Of a stretch of DNA of 64,000 nt, positions 1 through 9,075 are shown in pieces. Location: contig NZ_CP098325.1 in NCBI RefSeq assembly GCF_023639785.1, positions 1,116,001 through 1,180,000 on the forward strand, given 5' to 3'. Under the pieces are notes generated by a model, which saw only the letters and a list, made by a program, of their open reading frames with translations, had not been told where the DNA came from and made no database searches. The position numbers and the translations under genes were made by a program. Position 1 is the first letter of the stretch, and each line of letters opens with the position of its first letter. Source of the stretch: Leclercia adecarboxylata. Its GTDB lineage: Bacteria; Pseudomonadota; Gammaproteobacteria; Enterobacterales; Enterobacteriaceae.

Positions 1-768
1 GGCCGACATCCCGCTCCAGTTGATAAAGGCATCGGACACCAGCGCCCAGGTGGGTATGGTGGTGATGGTATTATCAAAATTGCGCACCTTCACGGTGGTC
101 AGGCCGATATCGGTTACCGTGCCGTTAGCGCCGTATTTCGGCATCTCCAGCCAGTCGCCGAGCTTGAGCATATCGTTCGCCGAGAGCTGTATACCGGCGA
201 CCAGCCCCAGAACCGGGTCTTTGAACACCAGCATTAACACAGCCGCCATCGCACCCAGGCCGCTAATCAGAATGGCGGGAGACTGGCCAATCAGCAGGGA
301 GATAATCAGGATCCCGACCAGTATGGCGCTCACCAGCTTAATGCCCTGGAAGATCCCTTTCAGCGGCAATTGCGAGGCGGCGGCCATCTTTTGTGACAGA
401 TTGAAAATGACGTCCAGCAGCGAGAAAAAGGTGAGCAGGGCATACACCATCATCCACAGTTTCGCGCAGGTGGTTAACATCACTGCCGCGTCGCTGCCGC
501 TTTGCAGCCACAGTTTCGCCTGGATGTTGACGATTATCCCCTGCAGGGTAAAGGCCAGACGGTAAAATAATTTATTCTGGGTAATGATCTGTAGCCATAA
601 ATGGCTACTGGCCCGGGCGCGTTTTTCAAATGCCCGCAAAACCACTTTGTGTAATATAAAATGAATAATGAGTGCAGTCAGAAAGATAAGTCCAAAAATA
701 ATCACCAGGCCAGTGGTGTGATTAATTTCAATACCTGTCTCTTCGACCAAGGAAATAAACTCCTGCAT
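1..768 (-). CDS. ybdG: YbdG miniconductance mechanosensitive channel (3' end outside window)
   Basis: An open frame on the minus strand starts at ATG 768 and is still open at base 1, giving 256 residues of a protein that is about 415 residues in E. coli. The translation follows E. coli YbdG closely, including the stretch [13 protein letters not shown] and the MscS-type pore segment with [16 protein letters not shown]. Several hydrophobic segments precede the MscS domain. It is an inner-membrane channel that responds to osmotic stress. An AGGAG-type ribosome site lies just upstream. In E. coli ybdG is next to nfsB; here an MFS/regulator pair separates them. Confidence 0.93.
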   Translation of the reverse strand, partial: MQEFISLVEETGIEINHTTGLVIIFGLIFLTALIIHFILHKVVLRAFEKRARASSHLWLQIITQNKLFYRLAFTLQGIIVNIQAKLWLQSGSDAAVMLTTCAKLWMMVYALLTFFSLLDVIFNLSQKMAAASQLPLKGIFQGIKLVSAILVGILIISLLIGQSPAILISGLGAMAAVLMLVFKDPVLGLVAGIQLSANDMLKLGDWLEMPKYGANGTVTDIGLTTVKVRNFDNTITTIPTWALVSDAFINWSGMSA

Positions 769-787
769 AACGTCTCCTGTATTAAAG

Positions 788-808
788 CAGCCGCCATAAT
801 GGCGGCTG
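788..808 (-). terminator. Hairpin between the MFS gene and ybdG
   Basis: A perfect 21-base palindrome centred on CGCCATAATGGCG is followed on the minus strand by a short T-rich run (CTTTAAT). It lies after the stop of the minus-strand MFS gene and before ybdG, so it probably ends or attenuates the MFS transcript. Confidence 0.6.
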
Positions 809-835
809 AGGCACGGTTATGCAAATTTGTGAGGC

Positions 836-2272
836 TTATTTAGCGGCCTGGCAGGCCTTCACCACCGGCAGGCACAGGCGATGGCGCAGCCGCAGGGTGG
901 CCAGCGCCAGCACGATCATCATCCCCGTTTCCACCACCAGGAAGACGTTGATCGCCTCCGCGTAATCCCCGTGATGGCTGTGCAGGGCGTGGAGCAAAAT
1001 TGCGCCGAAGATCGCCGGACCCAGGCCCAGCGCCGCCTGCTGTAGGGTGCTGAGGATGGCGCTGGCGGCCCCGGCGTCGTCGGGCTGAATATCACGCATG
1101 CCGATACGGTAGAAGCTGTTCACAATCAAAGCCTGACCGTAGCCGACCAGTCCGGTCGCAGGCGCCAGGGTCAGGGCCGTATTGTCCATTCCCCAGAGGC
1201 GGAAGGTGGCGATCAGCGCCAGCAGGCCGGTTATCTGGATAGCCAGCCCGGTCAGCAAAATCGTGCTGGTGCTGTAGCGGGCAATCAGGCGTGGGGCGAA
1301 CCAGGCCGAGACGAAATAGGTCACGCCGAGGGCGATAAAGCTGTTCCCGGACTGCCACGGGGCCATCCCCAGCCCGGTCTGCATGGTGAGCGCCATGCAG
1401 AACATAAACCCGGACCAGACGCTGAAAAAGAGCATTGCAATCAGCACCCCGAAACGGATGCTGCCGAGCTGCATCAGGCGCGGCGGGATCAGCGGGTGGG
1501 CATCCTCCCGCTCTTTTTTCCGCGCATTCAGCGCCATTAACCAGGCCAGAGGGATGATGGCGATCAACGCCGCCTTCAGCGGCCAGGACCAGTGCCACTG
1601 CGGCCCCAGCGCCATCGGGAACAGCAGGCAGCAGAGGATCGCGGCGAGTAACGCGGTGCCCTGCCAGTCAATGCGCGACGGGGTATCGCGACGGGTCTCC
1701 GGAACAAAACGGCGGCTCAGGGCCAGCACCAGCAGGCAGATTGGCACGTTGATAAAGAAGGCGTTGCGCCAGCCCAGCCCGGCGATATCCGCCGATACCA
1801 GCCAGCCACCGCCCATCTGCCCGACGATAAACGCGATCCCGCCGATGCCGCCAAACAGGCTGATGGCTCTGGCATGGGCGGTGCCTTTCAGGGTGACATG
1901 AAGGGTGGCGAGAATTTGCGGCATAATCAGCGCCGCCCCGGCGCCCTGCACAATGCGCGCAGCCAGCAGCTGCTCGATGTTGCCCGCCATCCCGCACAGC
2001 AGCGAGGCCAGACCAAAGCTCGCCACGCCCCACATAAACAGACGACGGCGACCGAGGTTATCCCCCAGCTTGCTGCCGAGCGCCAGGCAGACGGCGAAGG
2101 CCACGCCATAAAGGGCTACAATCAGCTCCAGCTCGGTGGCGGTGGCATGCAGCGAGTGGGTGATGGCGTCCAGCGCCACGTTGGTGATCGAGGTATCAAT
2201 CAGCGGCAGCATCTGGCCGGTTAACAGCAATATCAGGCCTGCGCGACCCGGTGAAACAACTGACGTATTCAT
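836..2272 (-). CDS. MFS transporter, DHA2-like drug exporter family
   Basis: The 478-residue protein is hydrophobic throughout and long enough for the 14-helix DHA2 type. It carries the family signature LPLIDTSITNVAL (residues 22-34), in which D26 lies in helix 1, and an MFS motif A (GSKLGDNLGRRR, residues 66-77). Such proteins are inner-membrane proton-driven exporters of drugs, dyes or quaternary compounds; the substrate cannot be read from sequence. It diverges from a helix-turn-helix regulator at 2380 across about 107 bases holding an inverted repeat, which suggests control by that regulator. Confidence 0.85.
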   Translation of the reverse strand: MNTSVVSPGRAGLILLLTGQMLPLIDTSITNVALDAITHSLHATATELELIVALYGVAFAVCLALGSKLGDNLGRRRLFMWGVASFGLASLLCGMAGNIEQLLAARIVQGAGAALIMPQILATLHVTLKGTAHARAISLFGGIGGIAFIVGQMGGGWLVSADIAGLGWRNAFFINVPICLLVLALSRRFVPETRRDTPSRIDWQGTALLAAILCCLLFPMALGPQWHWSWPLKAALIAIIPLAWLMALNARKKEREDAHPLIPPRLMQLGSIRFGVLIAMLFFSVWSGFMFCMALTMQTGLGMAPWQSGNSFIALGVTYFVSAWFAPRLIARYSTSTILLTGLAIQITGLLALIATFRLWGMDNTALTLAPATGLVGYGQALIVNSFYRIGMRDIQPDDAGAASAILSTLQQAALGLGPAIFGAILLHALHSHHGDYAEAINVFLVVETGMMIVLALATLRLRHRLCLPVVKACQAAK

Positions 2273-2328
2273 GGTGACTCCATTGCGTCATTCAGCAGAT
2301 GGTCGTAGCATCGACGATCTGATAAACG

Positions 2329-2358
2329 GGTACCAGTTCTTGCTTATACTGGTACTGG
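2329..2358. promoter_or_regulatory. Candidate operator between MFS gene and its regulator
   Basis: GTACCAGT (2330-2337) and ACTGGTAC (2348-2355) form a perfect 8-base inverted repeat with a 10-base gap, and TACTGG occurs again at 2353-2358. The site lies 21 bases before the regulator start and overlaps a possible -10 element (TATACT, 2345-2350). Centre-to-centre spacing is near two helical turns, as for a dimeric repressor. Assignment to the adjacent regulator is inferred. Confidence 0.5.
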
Positions 2359-2379
2359 CACTACCATGCAGGGGGCAAT

Positions 2380-3246
2380 ATGGCGCTAATGTCTGACCCG
2401 GTCACCACGCTTCAGGATGACACCCGAAAACAGCTCGGGGCGTTTTTACGCGCCCGACGCGAAAGCCTGGACCCCCAGCGGCTTGGCCTGCCGCGCAGCG
2501 GCCGACGGCGCACCCCGGGCCTGCGCCGTGAGGAGGTGGCACTGCTGGCGGATGTCGGCGTGACCTGGTACACCTGGCTGGAGCAGGGCAGGGACGTGAA
2601 TCCGTCCAGCGCGGTGATGGCTGCCGTGGCAAAGGCGCTGCAGTGTACACCGACCGAATCCCGCCACCTGTTCCTGCTGGCCGGGTTGCCGCCGGGCGAA
2701 GCGCCGCAGGGGGCGGTCTGCTGCGAGGGCATCAGCGAAGGCACCCGCCGTCTGCTGGATACCCTGATGCCAAAACCTGCCAGCATCCAGAAACCCAACT
2801 TCGATATCGTGGCGTGGAATGACAGCTTTGGCCATCTGATGGGGGTCGATTTCAACACCATCCCGCCGGAAGACCGCAACTGTATCTACCTCTTCCTCAC
2901 CCATCCCGCCTGGCGCGCTCGCCTGGGCAAACGCGACGACGTGCTGCCGATTTTTGTCTCCTATTTTCGCGCGGCGATGGCCGAGCACCGGGGCGATCCG
3001 CAGTGGGAAGCGAAACTGGCGCGCTTCTTTGCCGTATCCGAAGAGTTTAAAGCCCTGTGGCATCAGCGCTACGACGTGCGCGGCGTGGAAAACCAGCTCA
3101 AGCTGTTCACCCATCCTGAACTGGGGGATTTTAATCTTCAGCAGATGTACTGGTACTCCGCCCCACGCAACGGCTCGCGACTGCTGGTCTATCTGCCGGT
3201 GGACGAGGCGGGGGAGAGGGTGATGGCGTGGCTGGCTGCAAAATAG
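2380..3246 (+). CDS. XRE-type regulator with MmyB-like ligand-binding domain
   Basis: An N-terminal helix-turn-helix (about residues 10-75, with LGAFLRARRESLDP and VTWYTWLEQGR) precedes a C-terminal MmyB-like domain (about 110-285, with NFDIVAWNDSF and FNLQQMYWYSAP). This architecture is common in regulators adjacent to a divergent MFS or oxidoreductase gene. Two starts are possible, ATG 2380 or ATG 2389. GGGGG at 2371-2375 lies 4 bases before the first and 13 before the second, so neither is ideal. It probably controls the divergent MFS exporter in response to a small hydrophobic ligand (inference). Confidence 0.85.
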   Translation: MALMSDPVTTLQDDTRKQLGAFLRARRESLDPQRLGLPRSGRRRTPGLRREEVALLADVGVTWYTWLEQGRDVNPSSAVMAAVAKALQCTPTESRHLFLLAGLPPGEAPQGAVCCEGISEGTRRLLDTLMPKPASIQKPNFDIVAWNDSFGHLMGVDFNTIPPEDRNCIYLFLTHPAWRARLGKRDDVLPIFVSYFRAAMAEHRGDPQWEAKLARFFAVSEEFKALWHQRYDVRGVENQLKLFTHPELGDFNLQQMYWYSAPRNGSRLLVYLPVDEAGERVMAWLAAK

Positions 3247-3312
3247 CGTTCGCCTGGGGATACGATAGGGATGTGCATCCGCATCGTCGGTTGGTCATCG
3301 CTAAAACGTAAA

Positions 3313-3340
3313 GGGCCGCTGAGAGCGGCCCGTTTGCTTT
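3313..3340. terminator. Rho-independent terminator between convergent genes
   Basis: GGGCCGCT and AGCGGCCC pair around a GAG loop (3313-3331) and are followed by GTTTGCTTT on the plus strand. It sits between the ends of the plus-strand regulator and minus-strand nfsB and may serve both. Confidence 0.8.
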
Positions 3341-3992
3341 AGCACTCAGTCACAATCGTGCTCAGCGGCAGACGTGATTTCGGCAGCGTGGCGTTAAAAT
3401 CTTCCACGCTGTGATGCCCAACCGGCACCACCACCAGGCTGGTAAAGCCTTTCTCTTTCAGGCCGAACTCTTCGTCGAGGACAGCGGCGTCAAAGCCTTC
3501 AATCGGCACCGCATCCAGGCCCATCGCGCCCACGCCCAGCAGGAAGTTGCCGACGTTCAGGTAAACCTGTTTCGCCATCCACTGGTCGTCATCTTTCAGA
3601 TCGACACGGTGCAGATCGGCGAAGAAGGTGCGGCCCTTGTGGTTAGCGGCTTTCGCTTCCGGGGTGGCGAAGCGGCCATCGGCCTCTTCCTGATCCACCA
3701 CGCGGGTCAGCCAGGCGTCGTCCATCGCGGTTTTGGCGCAGAATACCACTACGTGAGAGGCATCCAGCATTTTGCGTTCGTTAAACACAAAGCCACCGGC
3801 TGCGGATTTGGCCACGCGGGCTTTACCTTCCTCGGTGCTGGCGACAATAAAGTGCCACGGCTGCGAGTTGGTGCTGGAGGGGCTGTACTGCAGCAACGTT
3901 TTAATCTGTTCCGCCTGGTCGGCAGTCAGTTTTTTGCTCGGGTCAAAGGCCTTCGTTGAGTGACGCTTTAAGGCAACAGAGATGATATCCAT
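3339..3992 (-). CDS. nfsB: Oxygen-insensitive NAD(P)H nitroreductase NfsB
   Basis: A 217-residue flavoprotein, exactly the E. coli NfsB length, begins [16 protein letters not shown] and contains [13 protein letters not shown]. It is a cytoplasmic FMN dimer reducing nitroaromatics, quinones and dihydropteridines. Start 3992 is chosen over an upstream in-frame ATG at 4016 because AGGAG lies just before it and the E. coli protein starts there. In E. coli nfsB is part of the SoxS/MarA/Rob regulon, which is interesting given ramA about 2.4 kb away. Confidence 0.96.
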   Translation of the reverse strand: MDIISVALKRHSTKAFDPSKKLTADQAEQIKTLLQYSPSSTNSQPWHFIVASTEEGKARVAKSAAGGFVFNERKMLDASHVVVFCAKTAMDDAWLTRVVDQEEADGRFATPEAKAANHKGRTFFADLHRVDLKDDDQWMAKQVYLNVGNFLLGVGAMGLDAVPIEGFDAAVLDEEFGLKEKGFTSLVVVPVGHHSVEDFNATLPKSRLPLSTIVTEC

Positions 3993-4068
3993 TACGACTC
4001 CTGGTATTAAGTGCAAAAGGGAAAAGGGTACAAGAGGAAAGGGGCAAAGATAAGGGCATTCCGGGCCT

Positions 4069-4440
4069 TTAAACGCCCGGACGCAGCCGTCGTTGTTCTT
4101 TTTTCGGCAGCTTATCCACCACCAGATGCCATGAATCTTTAACCAGGTCGGCCACCAGTTCAGGGGTGATATCGTCCACCCCGTACACTGAGATCCAGTG
4201 CTTTTTATTCAGATGATATCCGGGCTCGATCCCCCGGTAGATCTGCTGGTTAAGCAGCGATTTTTGCGGATCGGACTTCAGGCTGACGTGCAGGCGTCCG
4301 TGCGCCACGCCCATCAGCATAAAAATTTTGCCGCCCACTTTAAACACGTCGTATTCCGGGCCAAACGGCCAGCAGTGCTCGGTAAAGGGCAGATCCAGCG
4401 CCACCTGCTTTGCATGGGCCGCGAGCGTTTTACTGTCCAT
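4069..4440 (-). CDS. ybdF: YbdF, MmcQ/YjbR-family protein
   Basis: The 123-residue product matches E. coli YbdF (LPF...CWPFGPE.DVFK.GGKIFML and [15 protein letters not shown]), a small MmcQ/YjbR fold of unknown biochemical function, possibly DNA binding. Start 4440 lies inside the end of ramR (11-base overlap), so the two genes are probably translationally coupled. Longer upstream readings of this frame run antiparallel to no homology and are rejected. In E. coli it also follows nfsB. Confidence 0.92.
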   Translation of the reverse strand: MDSKTLAAHAKQVALDLPFTEHCWPFGPEYDVFKVGGKIFMLMGVAHGRLHVSLKSDPQKSLLNQQIYRGIEPGYHLNKKHWISVYGVDDITPELVADLVKDSWHLVVDKLPKKEQRRLRPGV

Positions 4441-5020
4441 CGGAATCCTCTTCGGCCAGCGCGCGCCACATGGCCTCAAAACCCAGCGACTTAAATTCAC
4501 CGGCGCGGGCCGGTTCCCGGGTAGCGAAAGCCATGGTGGTCTCCGCCAGCGACAGGAACAGCGCGTCGCCAAACAGACGAAATGCTTCAGACATAAACAC
4601 CGGGCGAATCGAGCGACGGCACAGCTCGTGCAGCTCCGGGAACATCTCATGCACCGCCTGTTCGGTTTCCGCGTTGATTTTCTCGCTGACCCCAAGCTGG
4701 CGGATAGCGCCGTGGGCTACCGGGTTACGGATCCCCCAGTCAACGTAGCTGTTCCAGATATTGCGGGTATGCTCTTTCGGCTGGGTGAGGGCCCTGTCCA
4801 TATTCGCCAGCATGGTCTGGCACAGATCCTGTTTAAGGTGCAGATAGAGGGCGTTAAGCAGGTCGTCTTTGGTAGCGAAATAGCGAAACAGGGTGCCTTC
4901 TGCCACCCCCGCGCTGCGGGCGATTAACGCGGTAGACGCCGCAATGCCTGACTGGGCAAAAGCGGTAGTTGCCGCGTCCAGCAACGCCAGTTTTTTATCT
5001 TCACTTTTCGGACGAGCCAC
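4430..5020 (-). CDS. ramR: RamR, TetR-family repressor of romA-ramA
   Basis: The 196-residue protein has a TetR N-terminal helix-turn-helix (about residues 10-55, with [22 protein letters not shown]) and a helical ligand-binding domain. It matches Salmonella RamR from memory (ARPKSEDKK start, [21 protein letters not shown] end). RamR represses ramA and is relieved by bile acids and other hydrophobic compounds. A good ribosome site (GGAGG) precedes the start. The perfect RamR operator at 5137-5156 in the divergent promoter confirms the assignment. The gene looks intact, with no frameshift or premature stop. Confidence 0.95.
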   Translation of the reverse strand: MARPKSEDKKLALLDAATTAFAQSGIAASTALIARSAGVAEGTLFRYFATKDDLLNALYLHLKQDLCQTMLANMDRALTQPKEHTRNIWNSYVDWGIRNPVAHGAIRQLGVSEKINAETEQAVHEMFPELHELCRRSIRPVFMSEAFRLFGDALFLSLAETTMAFATREPARAGEFKSLGFEAMWRALAEEDSDGQ

Positions 5021-5110
5021 TGCATTTCCTCCAGGTAACGTGCAAAAACCCTGATTGAATCATGCTCTTTAGGGGCCTGCAACGCGGAATGTCAAAGATC
5101 TTAAATCGTC

Positions 5111-5138
5111 TTGACGACTTTCACATCACTTCTATAAT
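5111..5138 (+). promoter_or_regulatory. Sigma-70 promoter of romA-ramA
   Basis: TTGACG (5111-5116) and a consensus TATAAT (5133-5138) are separated by 16 bases, giving a strong promoter reading towards romA. The RamR operator overlaps its -10 and start region. Confidence 0.8.
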
Positions 5139-5156
5139 GAGTGCTTACTCACTCAT
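5137..5156. promoter_or_regulatory. RamR operator
   Basis: ATGAGTG (5137-5143) and CACTCAT (5150-5156) form a perfect inverted repeat with a 6-base spacer. This is the published RamR site form ATGAGTG-N6-CACTCAT. It overlaps the -10 hexamer, so bound RamR would block romA-ramA transcription. Confidence 0.9.
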
Positions 5157-5210
5157 AATCAAGTTTTGCCCGCGCAGGCCAGTGGATGGGGCGCGAAATC
5201 GGGTCGGGAT

Positions 5211-6314
5211 ATGAAAAAGCGTTTTATTGTTAGCCTGGTGGTGGTGATGATTATTGCATCTGCGGCAACCTTGCCGTTCGTACTGAATGCCGGATTCGGC
5301 CAGCCGCCGCAGGGCGAGCAGTTGAGTGAGTTTACCGCCTCGCCGCAGTATCGCGACGGCCAGTTCCATAACACCCTGCCGACCCCCGGCTTTACCGGCA
5401 ACAAGAACATGCTGGCGGCGTGGTGGGATTTTCTGGTAACGAAGCGTGAGAACGCGCGTCCGGCACAGCCGCTGCCGCTGGTGAAGACCGATCTGGCAAA
5501 GCTACCCCTGGATCAGGAGACGCTGGTCTGGCTCGGCCACTCCTCGTGGTATCTGCAGCTGGCGGGTAAACGCATTCTGATCGACCCGGTGTTCAGCAGT
5601 TACGCTGCGCCGTTCTCCTTCCTCAACAAAGCCTTTGCCGGGGAGTATCCGTGGAGTGCGGAAGAGATGCCCGACATCGATCTGCTGATTATTTCGCACG
5701 ATCACTACGATCACCTCGACTACGCCACCATCAAAGCGCTGCTGCCAAAAGTGAAACGGGTGGTCACGCCGCTTGGGGTGGGATCGCATCTGCGTTACTG
5801 GGGCATGGCGCCATCGATCGTTGAGGAGCGGGACTGGGACCAGTCGGTGCGTATCAGCGATGACCTGACCGTGCATGTCCTGCCGGCGCGCCACTTCTCC
5901 GGCCGCGGGCTGAAGCGCAACCAGACCCTGTGGGGCAGCTTTATGTTCGTCACCCCGCAGAGAAAGGTGTTCTACAGCGGTGACTCGGGCTACGGCCCGC
6001 ACTTTAGCGCCATCGGGGAGCGGTTTGGCAACGTCGATCTGGCGATCATGGAGAACGGTCAGTACGACCAGGACTGGAAGTACATTCACATGCATCCTGC
6101 CGAAACGGCGCAGGCGGCTGCGGATCTGAATGCCAGCGCGGTCGTACCGGGCCACTCCGGGCGCTTTGTGCTGGCAAAACACACCTGGAACGACCCGCTG
6201 ATCAAACTGGCAGAGGCCAGCAAGGATAAAAAATATCGCCTGCTGACCCCGGAGCTCGGGGAGCCGGTCCGGGTGGATGATGCCACGCAACAATTTCGCG
6301 CGTGGTGGGAATAA
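5211..6314 (+). CDS. romA: RomA, membrane-anchored metallo-beta-lactamase-fold hydrolase
   Basis: The 367-residue protein has an N-terminal hydrophobic segment (residues 4-22) and a metallo-beta-lactamase core with the metal motif HDHYDH (163-168). The later GHSSW, ARHFSGRG, YSGDSG and VPGHSGRF segments fit the UlaG/NAPE-PLD-like branch. romA lies upstream of ramA in Enterobacter and Klebsiella and is co-transcribed with it; its substrate is not settled. Start ATG 5211 is preferred over the TTG at 5166 because it begins the MKKRF signal-like sequence. The stop overlaps an ATG at 6314 by one base. Confidence 0.9.
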   Translation: MKKRFIVSLVVVMIIASAATLPFVLNAGFGQPPQGEQLSEFTASPQYRDGQFHNTLPTPGFTGNKNMLAAWWDFLVTKRENARPAQPLPLVKTDLAKLPLDQETLVWLGHSSWYLQLAGKRILIDPVFSSYAAPFSFLNKAFAGEYPWSAEEMPDIDLLIISHDHYDHLDYATIKALLPKVKRVVTPLGVGSHLRYWGMAPSIVEERDWDQSVRISDDLTVHVLPARHFSGRGLKRNQTLWGSFMFVTPQRKVFYSGDSGYGPHFSAIGERFGNVDLAIMENGQYDQDWKYIHMHPAETAQAAADLNASAVVPGHSGRFVLAKHTWNDPLIKLAEASKDKKYRLLTPELGEPVRVDDATQQFRAWWE

Positions 6315-6346
6315 TGTTAACTCGAAGAGCAGAGGGGGAGAGCAAC

Positions 6347-6688
6347 GTGACTATTTCCGCTCAGGTTATCGACACTATCGTCGAATGGATTGACGACAAC
6401 CTTCATCAGCCGTTGCGTATTGATGAGATTGCCCGACATGCGGGCTACTCTAAATGGCACCTGCAGCGGCTGTTTTTGCAGTACAAAGGGGAAAGCCTGG
6501 GGCGCTATATTCGAGAACGCAAGCTGAAGCTGGCGGCGCGGGATCTGCGTGAGTCAGATGAAAAGGTGTACGACATCTGCCTGCGCTACGGCTTCGACTC
6601 CCAGCAGACCTTTACCCGCGTCTTCACCCGCACCTTCAACCAGCCGCCCGGCGCGTATCGCAAGGATAACCACAGCCGGGCGCACTGA
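6347..6688 (+). CDS. ramA: RamA, AraC-family activator of efflux and multidrug resistance
   Basis: A single-domain AraC protein of 113 residues matches RamA (TISAQVIDTIVEWID start, two helix-turn-helix units, NQPPGAYRK near the end). It binds marbox sites and activates acrAB, tolC and related genes. GTG 6347 is chosen because it gives the known 113-residue length and GGGGGAG lies just upstream. ATG 6314, which overlaps the romA stop, would add 11 residues. Expression is probably from the RamR-controlled promoter before romA; a separate ramA promoter cannot be excluded. Confidence 0.93.
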   Translation: MTISAQVIDTIVEWIDDNLHQPLRIDEIARHAGYSKWHLQRLFLQYKGESLGRYIRERKLKLAARDLRESDEKVYDICLRYGFDSQQTFTRVFTRTFNQPPGAYRKDNHSRAH

Positions 6689-6717
6689 GCGCAACGAACC
6701 CGGCATTTTTTTGGCAC

Positions 6718-6793
6718 GGTGCCGCTGCGCTTACCGGGCCTACAATTGGACTGGAAACGTAGGCCGGGTAAGGCGCAGCCGCCACCCGGCATT
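6718..6793. repeat. REP/BIME-type intergenic repeat
   Basis: Two inverted units containing GCGCTTACCGGGCCTAC and GTAGGCCGGGTAAGGCGC lie between convergent ramA and the receptor gene. They form a strong hairpin of the usual REP type and may protect or end transcripts. Confidence 0.75.
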
Positions 6794-6807
6794 TTTTGCC
6801 AGGCACA

Positions 6808-8931
6808 TTACCAGCGGTAATTCACCGTCGCCGTCATCGTACGACCAATGCCGTAGAAGCACGCCGTATCGCTTGCGCATGAGGCAACGTACTTCGTATC
6901 CGCCACGTTGTTGACGTTGAACTGCACGCTGGCCCCTTTCAGGCTCCTGTTCATCTCCCCCAGATCGTAGCTCAGCATAGCGTCATACAGATCGACCGAT
7001 GGCACTTTGAAGCTGTTCTTCGCGTCGCCGTAGCTGGTGCCGATGTAGCGCATGCCCACGCCTGCGGTCAGGCTTTTCAGCGCGCCGCCGGGTAGGGTGT
7101 AGCTGGCGAAAGCCGACGCCATATGCGTCGGAATACGCGCAGGCGTTTTGCCTTCGGTTCCCGCCACCGTTGTGCTCTCGGTTTTCGCATCCGTGTAAGT
7201 GTAAGCGCCAATAAGGTTGATGTTGTCCATCAGCGTGGAGTGGATCTCCGCCTCAACGCCCTTCGAGCGCACCTTACCTGCGTTCTCGAACCAGCCTTCG
7301 GCGCTGTTGTAGGTCGCCACGTTATCCTGGGTTAAATCGTACAGCGCCAGAGTCATCAGGGTGGTATCGACCGGCTGATACTTCAGGCCGATTTCGGTTT
7401 GCTCCCCGGTGGTCGGTTTAAACGGCCCCACGCCCGGCGCCCGGTTGGTTTGCAGGTTCGGTTCAAACGAGGTGCTATAGCTGACGTAGGGCGAGAGACC
7501 AAAGTCGAACGCGTACAGCAGACCGGTACGCCAGGTGAGTTTACTGTCATTCTGCTGAGTGAAGCTGTTATCGGTGAAGTCGTTGGTGCGCACTTCGCTC
7601 CAGTCATAACGCCCGGAGACCAGCCACTCCCAGTTATGCCAGCTCATCTGGTCCTGCAGATACAGCCCCATCTGATCGAGATTTTGCTGCTCGTCGGTGG
7701 CAATCCTGAAGCTGCTTTCGTCCACATTCACCCCGTAAACTGGATTTTGCCAGTCGAGGTCATACTGCGAACCGCTTCCGCGCGCCAGGAGCTGTTTATC
7801 TTTGCTGGTTTTATAGTCGAAACCGCCGAGCAGGGTGTGGCTGATGGCACCGGTATTCGCCAGATACTCCAGCTGGTTATCAAGGCCAAATTCATTGGTG
7901 GTGCGCTCTTCATGCTGGGCGCGGCGGGTCAACAGAGAACTGTTGGCGGCGCTGGTGGCGTAGACCAGATAACGATACTTCTGCTTGATGGTGGCGTAAC
8001 GCGCGTTCTGGCGGAAGGTAAGGTTATCAGCGAACTGATGCTCCAGCTCATAGCCGATCATCGTCTGCTCGCGCCAGGATTGGTCGTAGTCCGGATCGCT
8101 GACGTTAAAATCGCGCGGGATGTATTTACCGTCGACGCTCTTTACCGTGCCGTACGCGGGCAGGAAGTTGCGGTATCCCGCATCGGGATCTTTCTGGTAG
8201 CTGGTCAACAGCGTAAAGCGGGTCTGATCGTTCGGGTACCAGGCGATCGCTGGCGCAATCGCCATGCGCGTCTCTTTATAATCCTCCACCTGATTATGCT
8301 GGGTGCGGCCGATACCGTTCACGCGATAGAGCACGCGACCGTCATCGCTGAGCTTGCCACCAAAATCAAACGCCCCCTCCGCGAGATCGTTATTGCCGGT
8401 GCGGAACTGAACGTTGTGAATAGATTCAGCAGTAGGGCGCTTGCTGATCATGCTGATCAACCCACCCGGATTGACCTGGCCAAACAGGACCGAGGCCGGG
8501 CCACGCACCAGCTCCACCCGCTCCAGCAACCAGGGGTCAATCGTTCCTGTCTGTGACGAGGCGGTGGCACCGAAACTTAAGCCGTCGAGGAATTTCGGCA
8601 CATAGCTAAAGCCACGCACAAACACTTCATCGTTACGGTTAGAGGATCCGCGGTACTCGGTAAACACGCCCGCCGAGTAGCGTAGCGCCTGCGATACGGA
8701 CGTTACGTCCTGCATGTTCATCTGATCGCGGGTGATCACCGATACCGACTGCGGTGTCCTCACGATCTCCGCGCTGGTCTTGGTGGAGGAGAGGGTTTTG
8801 GTTGCCACAATTCCCGTCACCTGGGCAGTGGGGTCTTCACTCGTTCCCTGCGTTACCGTAATGGTTTCTTCTCTGTTTTCTGCCTGAGCCGCCACGCTAA
8901 CCGTGGCCAGACTCAGCAGCCATGCCTGCAT
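6808..8931 (-). CDS. TonB-dependent siderophore receptor (FhuA/FoxA-like)
   Basis: A signal-like segment ending VAAQA is followed by a plug domain (DQMNMQDVTSVSQALRY, LVRGPASVLFGQVNPGGLI) and a beta-barrel ending NVADTKYVASC...GIGRTMTATVNYRW with terminal aromatic-basic-Trp, as in outer-membrane ferric-siderophore receptors. The layout resembles hydroxamate receptors, but the ligand is uncertain. The divergent Fes-like esterase hints at an ester-type siderophore. The only canonical start, ATG 8931, lacks a ribosome site and gives a signal peptide with no basic N-terminus (see findings). Confidence 0.88.
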   Translation of the reverse strand: MQAWLLSLATVSVAAQAENREETITVTQGTSEDPTAQVTGIVATKTLSSTKTSAEIVRTPQSVSVITRDQMNMQDVTSVSQALRYSAGVFTEYRGSSNRNDEVFVRGFSYVPKFLDGLSFGATASSQTGTIDPWLLERVELVRGPASVLFGQVNPGGLISMISKRPTAESIHNVQFRTGNNDLAEGAFDFGGKLSDDGRVLYRVNGIGRTQHNQVEDYKETRMAIAPAIAWYPNDQTRFTLLTSYQKDPDAGYRNFLPAYGTVKSVDGKYIPRDFNVSDPDYDQSWREQTMIGYELEHQFADNLTFRQNARYATIKQKYRYLVYATSAANSSLLTRRAQHEERTTNEFGLDNQLEYLANTGAISHTLLGGFDYKTSKDKQLLARGSGSQYDLDWQNPVYGVNVDESSFRIATDEQQNLDQMGLYLQDQMSWHNWEWLVSGRYDWSEVRTNDFTDNSFTQQNDSKLTWRTGLLYAFDFGLSPYVSYSTSFEPNLQTNRAPGVGPFKPTTGEQTEIGLKYQPVDTTLMTLALYDLTQDNVATYNSAEGWFENAGKVRSKGVEAEIHSTLMDNINLIGAYTYTDAKTESTTVAGTEGKTPARIPTHMASAFASYTLPGGALKSLTAGVGMRYIGTSYGDAKNSFKVPSVDLYDAMLSYDLGEMNRSLKGASVQFNVNNVADTKYVASCASDTACFYGIGRTMTATVNYRW

Positions 8932-9015
8932 TATCTTATTATTTTTAAAAATTTTTATTTTACATCCTTGGTTGCTATCGCCATAAAAACACCGGTCAAT
9001 CGGCTCAGATGATAT

Positions 9016-9036
9016 TGCAAATTATTACCATTTGCA
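9016..9036. promoter_or_regulatory. Possible Fur-type site between receptor and esterase
   Basis: TGCAAAT (9016-9022) and ATTTGCA (9030-9036) form a 7-7-7 inverted repeat in the AT-rich divergent promoter region. Iron genes of this kind are usually Fur repressed, but the match to the Fur consensus is only partial. Confidence 0.4.
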
Positions 9037-9075
9037 TTAGCGTTGGTAACAAATTTCGTCGGGGAATACGCGGTC

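Noticed and set aside
7399..8556. A 385-codon plus-strand frame
   Set aside because: Antisense to the TonB-dependent receptor, which has complete plug and barrel motifs.
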